64,000 bases of DNA from Perilla frutescens (lineage: Eukaryota > Streptophyta > Magnoliopsida > Lamiales > Lamiaceae). Positions within the stretch are counted from its first letter, which is position 1. Every line of letters begins with the position of its first letter. The notes beneath the pieces are model-generated. The model searched no databases and had not been told where the DNA came from. It was given only the letters and a program-made list of their open reading frames with translations. Location of the stretch: positions 26,774,001-26,838,000 of the forward strand of contig BRKX01000003.1 in the NCBI GenBank assembly GCA_026008535.1, in the 5' to 3' direction. This document shows, one piece after another, positions 60,084 through 64,000 of this stretch. The position numbers were made by a program, and so were the translations under genes.

Positions 60084-61650
60084 TGTTGGTCCCGGGCGAG
60101 TCGATATCAGTTTAGAGGGGGGTGAATAAACTGATTAAAACTTTTACTTCAATTGCGGAATAAAAAGGGCCCTTGACTCGCTTAGAAACTTATCTATGCA
60201 CAATTTAACTAAGTGCTTTGGGCAGCTTGAGTACAGATTGTGTGAGCTTGTGTACAGTTCAGAGATATGCAATTAATCAAAATCGTACAGCACATAAATG
60301 ATTTATAGAGGTTCGAAGTCTCAAACTCCTACGTCCTCTCTTCCTTCCGCAGAAGGGAAACTTCACTATATAACTTGAGTTTCTTTACAAATTACACAAT
60401 GAAGGACAGTTGGCTAAACCTGGTAACTGCTCGCTATCTCAGCGGGTCGATGACTCACACTTGAAGTCCTTAACTGCTTGCTAGGAAGGTAGGTGCTATT
60501 GACATCTTTACAAGATTTTAGATCTCTTTCGATCTTCAAGAGGTTAGTCTTGAAAAGGGGGTATAAACTGATGTACTCCTTCAATTGAGCTGAGTAGTTG
60601 ATCGTTGTATTGCTGAAATTGAGAAGGCTGCCCTGGTTGGTTTATCAACAGCTGGCTGAATGCTTTGACTCTTTGAATTGTTCTTCTCAGTTGGACTCTC
60701 GCAGTTTTTAACAAATGCTGAACTTGAGCTAGGAGGTAGAAAGAAAGCTCTGCTTGAATGAAGGTTTCAAGAATAAGTATTGCGAAAAGTCTGCGAGACA
60801 AGAGTTGTTTAAAAATTTCATTCACTCGTCTTTTATAGAGGAGTGATTTTATGACCGTTGAGTTCCATTGATCGATGGCTCTGGTGGTTCATCAATGGCA
60901 GATGGTCTTTATTGATCTCTGGAGCTTTTGATTCAAGTAGCTATTGCTTTGCCAATCGATCTATATTGGATGTTTAATTCCAAGATCTCCGTTGAAGCAT
61001 TTATTCCAAGATACGCTGGTTGAGTAATAACTTCCAGGGTTCTCTAGCTGGAAGTTCTGAACTTGTCAGTCTAGTTTGGTTGTTACTCCAGTTGGCAGTT
61101 CTGAGCTTGTCAGCTCAGTTTGGCTATTGCTCCAGTTGGCAGTTCTGAGCTTCTTCCTCCAGTTCAGCTGAGCTCAAGTTCTTTTTGACTAGCTTGTTAG
61201 TTTGACTAATCATTCTTAAGCTTTCTTGTCAACTTGACTGATCACAAGCTGGCTGACTTCAGTTCTGGCCTTTAGTTGATTTGTCTGTACACTTTAGTTT
61301 GGCCATCAGTTGGATACTTCCAGTCTTTCAGTTTGAACTGATCTCATATCAGTTCCTTCAGTCTTGTTGATTCTTTTCTCCTCAGCTCAGCTGACTTAGC
61401 TATCAGTTTGTTTCGACTGGTTCGACTCTTTGAATCCACAACTGAATTGAGTTTTGACTGGTTGACGTATTCTCCCAGCTGGTAGACCATGCTTCCAGTT
61501 TGGTTGACTTCAGCTTCAATTGAGTTCCTCTTTGATGCTCTGGATTGGTCAGCTCAGATCTACAGGTTGAATTTTAGTTAGTTTTTCATAGATAGTTTTG
61601 ACATCTCATCAAAACCTTTTCTGGAGGTTCCTTGATAGTTTTTCCTAACA
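60084..61650 (-). repeat. 5' LTR of the Sirevirus-like element (1,567 bp)
   Basis: Pairs with 44,835-46,447. It holds promoter and start of transcription for the minus-strand element; no TATA box was pinned down. It has two units of the ~46-bp internal repeat. Confidence 0.95.
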
Positions 61651-61655
61651 GTGAA

Positions 61656-63640
61656 TATCAAAACCAAATGTCTTTCTGGATGTCTCACACGGCGAGATGT
61701 ATCTGCAGTAGTAATAAATTTTGATCCATCCACTTATTTACCCTGTGTTTCATCCTCAGCTCTTCGACAAAACAATGTTGTTACTTAATCATTTCTATTA
61801 CTCACGTATTTAAGTAAGTACTTGATGGATTACACCACTCAACATTGATATGACATCCGTACTTAATCAACAAAAATTTGTTGTGATGAACAATATATCT
61901 ATTGTTGAGTTGAATACCATTTTTCATGATTGTACATCCATTATCCCTACATCTGTAGACTAGGTAGACATCTTCATCAATAAAAGTGAATTTAATGAAT
62001 TTCTTTGGGAAATATTTCGTGCATCTATCTTCGAACATTTAGAGAGAATTTCTCATCGCAACACCGCATAACCCATGAATCATGACTTCACGCACATTGT
62101 TGTAATATAACTCATCAGCTAACTGATCTGGGAATTCAAACCGATATTATACGATTAATATATGACACATGTAGACATCTATCTTCATTTGATAGAAAAA
62201 GTAAAATATGTTCATGTGGGAGTCCTTTTTTTCTTAAACTCTATGGTGTAAATAGTTGCATAATACAAAATAAGTAAATTGTTTATAAAAAAACATAAAC
62301 TTTGTCGTTGTGAAAAAATATAAATAATATATATAATACTACTAATGTACGTGCATAAATAGTTCCAAATATTTTATTATGACGAAGATCTTTTATTAAT
62401 TTATCCAACTTCATTTTAAAAACTCAACATACTATGTTGGGGTCTATCATCTGCCTTCAATCCATGACTTTATAAACATCTACTATCTCAGGGCACTTGG
62501 GACTACATGTAAATGTTAAATAAATCTAGATAACCAGTCTATTTGCATATTGTCATGGTATCTTGGTAATTTTATATCATATATCGAGCTCCTCTAGTGA
62601 AGCTAGATGGTAATACGATCATGTTTCCTTCTGTGGTCGTGTCATTCTCACCCGTGAAATATGCATTGCACAATCCCTCGTTACTATCACTACATAATGG
62701 CTTCTGGTTGAATCGGATAAAATTCAATCTTAAAGATTTGATCATTGTGTAAATGTAGACAACAAATTGTTAAAATAATCTTCTAGCTAATAGAACATGA
62801 TTCGGCTCACAATTTTGTTCATGCTGATGATACGCAAAGAACATTCTAACAATGACCTTCTTTCTTCTGTCCAAATCATTTTCCTTTAAATCAGAAAATG
62901 ATATGCCTTCTCTGAATCCATCTTCACCATATGGAAAAAACAATGGACCACATATGAAGGATGAATTCATTAATGCATTGAAAAATACCATTAATACACT
63001 CTACCAATATATCTTTGTGATCTAACAATGTATCAAAGTCTCTAACTATCAATGTGATAATTTTTTATACAAACGGCAAATTATATATCATAGTATTTGC
63101 AACCCTTCTACATATAAGCCTTAACTTGATATCTATGGATCCAAAGATGTTGAACATATCACGTGCCATTCTAAGAGACTTTTTCAAGATATTATTATCG
63201 TCAAGTGTTGTCTTTAATCCTTCTGTAATATCAATTTGAATACTCCCGACACTAATTATATTGTTGGTGAACTACAAATAAATATGTTAATAATTTTGAT
63301 GAGTCATTTAAAAATAAATAATCATATAGATTGTTATTAGTGATAATATACATTACAAATAGTATTTAAGTAGTTGCACATGCCTAACATATGAAATTTT
63401 GTTTGATACTTCATTGTCGGTGTCATATATGTAAAGTTGTGCAAATTTTGGAGATTCACCCTCATTTAAAATTAAACTACCATATGATGATAATTTTGAC
63501 CAGATAGTTTAAACACTGTCGAAGATCTACTGGTGTTCAAATTTGAGTCCAACTTTCCACCCATAGATGTGAAACTGAACATGTTATTAAACGATCCAAT
63601 GTTCTTTTGAAAATATTTGCTACTCGGATCTGTCCAAACA
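61656..63640 (-). pseudogene. Helitron Rep/helicase N-terminal half (Helitron_like_N), broken
   Basis: Continuation of the Helitron ORF upstream of the copia insertion. Minus-strand remnants in order: FNNMFSFTSMGGKLDSNLN, VFKLSGQNYHM and SPKFAQLYIYDTDNEV (63,410-63,610). Next come GPLFFPYGEDGFREGI and MFFAYHQHEQN, then HVLLARRLF (62,770-62,950). Last are KYFPKKFIKFTFIDEDVY, YRCRDNGCTI and LLIKYGCHINVEWCN (61,830-62,030), and CRYISPCETSRKTFGFDIH (61,656-61,715) ending at the TSD. These are conserved blocks of plant Helitron proteins. The Rep HUH motif could not be identified with certainty. Several frameshifts and stops. Confidence 0.88.
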
Positions 63641-63650
63641 AAAGATCATT

Positions 63651-64000
63651 CAACAATTAAGGTGATTTTCATTAGCTTAGAGAGTGTAATTTTAGCACTT
63701 GAACATCACAATGAGTACGTTCATTTTCGAGCTTTGTAGTGCTTCCCTTGTCATTCGTCATACCAAAAAAAATGCACCATAAAATTTGTAAGCATAAGTT
63801 GGATCCCCAATATCCTAAGATTCTGTAAAAAAAATCATTTCATAAATTATAACATAATTATGTATATATTATTACATATATCGTGAAAAAAATTATAAAA
63901 TAACATGTAGAATTTAATGTGATAAGTACTACTAGTATAGTATTATTATTATCATATAATACATAATAATAAATAGTTCAAAAAAATTGACAAATAGCAA
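63651..64000. other. Right edge, no further Helitron coding blocks recognised
   Basis: AT-rich sequence, possibly an intron or 5' part of the Helitron. A 5' TC terminus is not visible, so the element may extend beyond the window. Confidence 0.4.

Larger units (their letters stand above)
44835..61650 (-). mobile_element. Sirevirus-like Ty1/copia retrotransposon, 16,816 bp, full length with accessory gene triplet
   Basis: LTRs at 44,835-46,447 and 60,084-61,650 (TGTTGGTC...CCTAACA) and an exact 5-bp TSD GTGAA (44,830-44,834; 61,651-61,655). Transcription would run on the minus strand. Order: 5' LTR, PBS (60,068-60,081), gag with zinc knuckle and coiled coil, PR, IN, RT (truncated), RNase H, about 8 kb of accessory ORFs, PPT (46,449-46,461), 3' LTR. 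Gag-pol order IN before RT is copia. The long gag coiled coil, G-rich PPT directly before TGTT and a large post-pol region point to the Sirevirus (SIRE/Maximus) lineage. It is much longer than the roughly 9-12 kb I recall for Sireviruses, because of the accessory region. Hand comparison of the first ~500 bp of the LTRs shows about 6% difference. In-frame stops and an RT deletion make it defective. Confidence 0.93.
40818..63650 (-). mobile_element. Decayed coding Helitron, split by two LTR elements
   Basis: On the minus strand the 3' terminus is a degenerate hairpin (GTGC-ATT-GCAC near 40,842), then CTAG (40,818-40,821) and a host T, matching the ends at 2,604 and 27,564. Upstream, in reverse order along the window, come Pif1-type helicase remnants (41,080-42,480), a central RepHel segment (42,885-43,406) and, beyond the two insertions, N-terminal Helitron_like_N remnants (61,656-63,640). 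Helitrons move by rolling-circle replication using the Rep endonuclease and helicase. Removing the solo LTR (43,412-44,791) and the copia element (44,835-61,650) would leave one collinear Helitron of roughly 4.6 kb or more. The right end may lie beyond the window. Confidence 0.85.

Noticed and set aside
1..64000. CRISPR arrays, bacterial operons or phage
   Set aside because: Spliced plant genes and plant transposons dominate. Tandem repeats here have no spacer pattern of CRISPR type.

Overview
Nuclear DNA of a flowering plant. Two plant housekeeping genes are present, both on the minus strand, one with eleven spliced exons, and nearly everything between them is plant-type transposable elements in AT-rich sequence. 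The two proteins and the retroelements look eudicot, probably asterid and perhaps Lamiales; that placement is an impression from protein similarity, not a computed result.

Layout. 1-407: first coding part of TPLATE (endocytic TPLATE/TSET complex), running off the left edge. 408-36,300: a repeat-rich block holding short inverted-repeat elements (about 960-2,095), a Helitron fragment with MITEs inside it (2,604 to about 4,700), a solo LTR with intact 5-bp target duplication (7,083-9,673), tandem and direct repeats (9,781-10,992), a hAT element with 8-bp TSD and a 47-bp perfect hairpin (11,296-13,171), a Mutator-like MITE with 9-bp TSD (13,870-14,370), a tRNA-type SINE (14,623-14,730), two decayed copia elements in opposite orientations (about 16,140-22,330), a ~72-bp tandem array (23,740-24,700), an inverted-repeat element with a GATACTTT minisatellite (25,446-26,890), a second Helitron fragment (27,564 to about 32,400) split by a second solo LTR of the first family (28,520-31,393), and a CACTA element (32,705-33,660). 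36,329-40,554: COP9 signalosome subunit 3 (CSN3), complete, 11 coding exons, 424 codons. 40,818 to at least 63,650: a long decayed coding Helitron (Rep/helicase on the minus strand) whose 3' terminus lies 264 bp upstream of the CSN3 ATG. Two LTR elements are inserted in its reading frame only 43 bp apart: a 1.38-kb solo LTR (43,412-44,791) and a 16.8-kb Sirevirus-like Ty1/copia element (44,835-61,650).

The most unusual object is that 16.8-kb element. Both LTRs, TSD, PBS and PPT are recognisable, and gag, protease, integrase, N-terminal RT and C-terminal RNase H follow in order. The RT segment carrying YVDD is deleted. Between RNase H and the 3' LTR, where Sireviruses may carry one env-like ORF, there are about 8 kb with three tandem, same-strand, diverged paralogous genes (modules A 51,429-54,018, B 49,206-51,107, C 46,930-48,518) sharing an ordered set of conserved blocks. 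This triplicated accessory cassette in an RT-deleted retrotransposon is my main candidate for an undescribed system.

The two host genes have no visible functional link: TPLATE acts in clathrin-mediated endocytosis and CSN3 in removing NEDD8 from cullin-RING ligases. They are simply neighbours separated by about 36 kb of transposons. No tRNA, rRNA or CRISPR locus was found.
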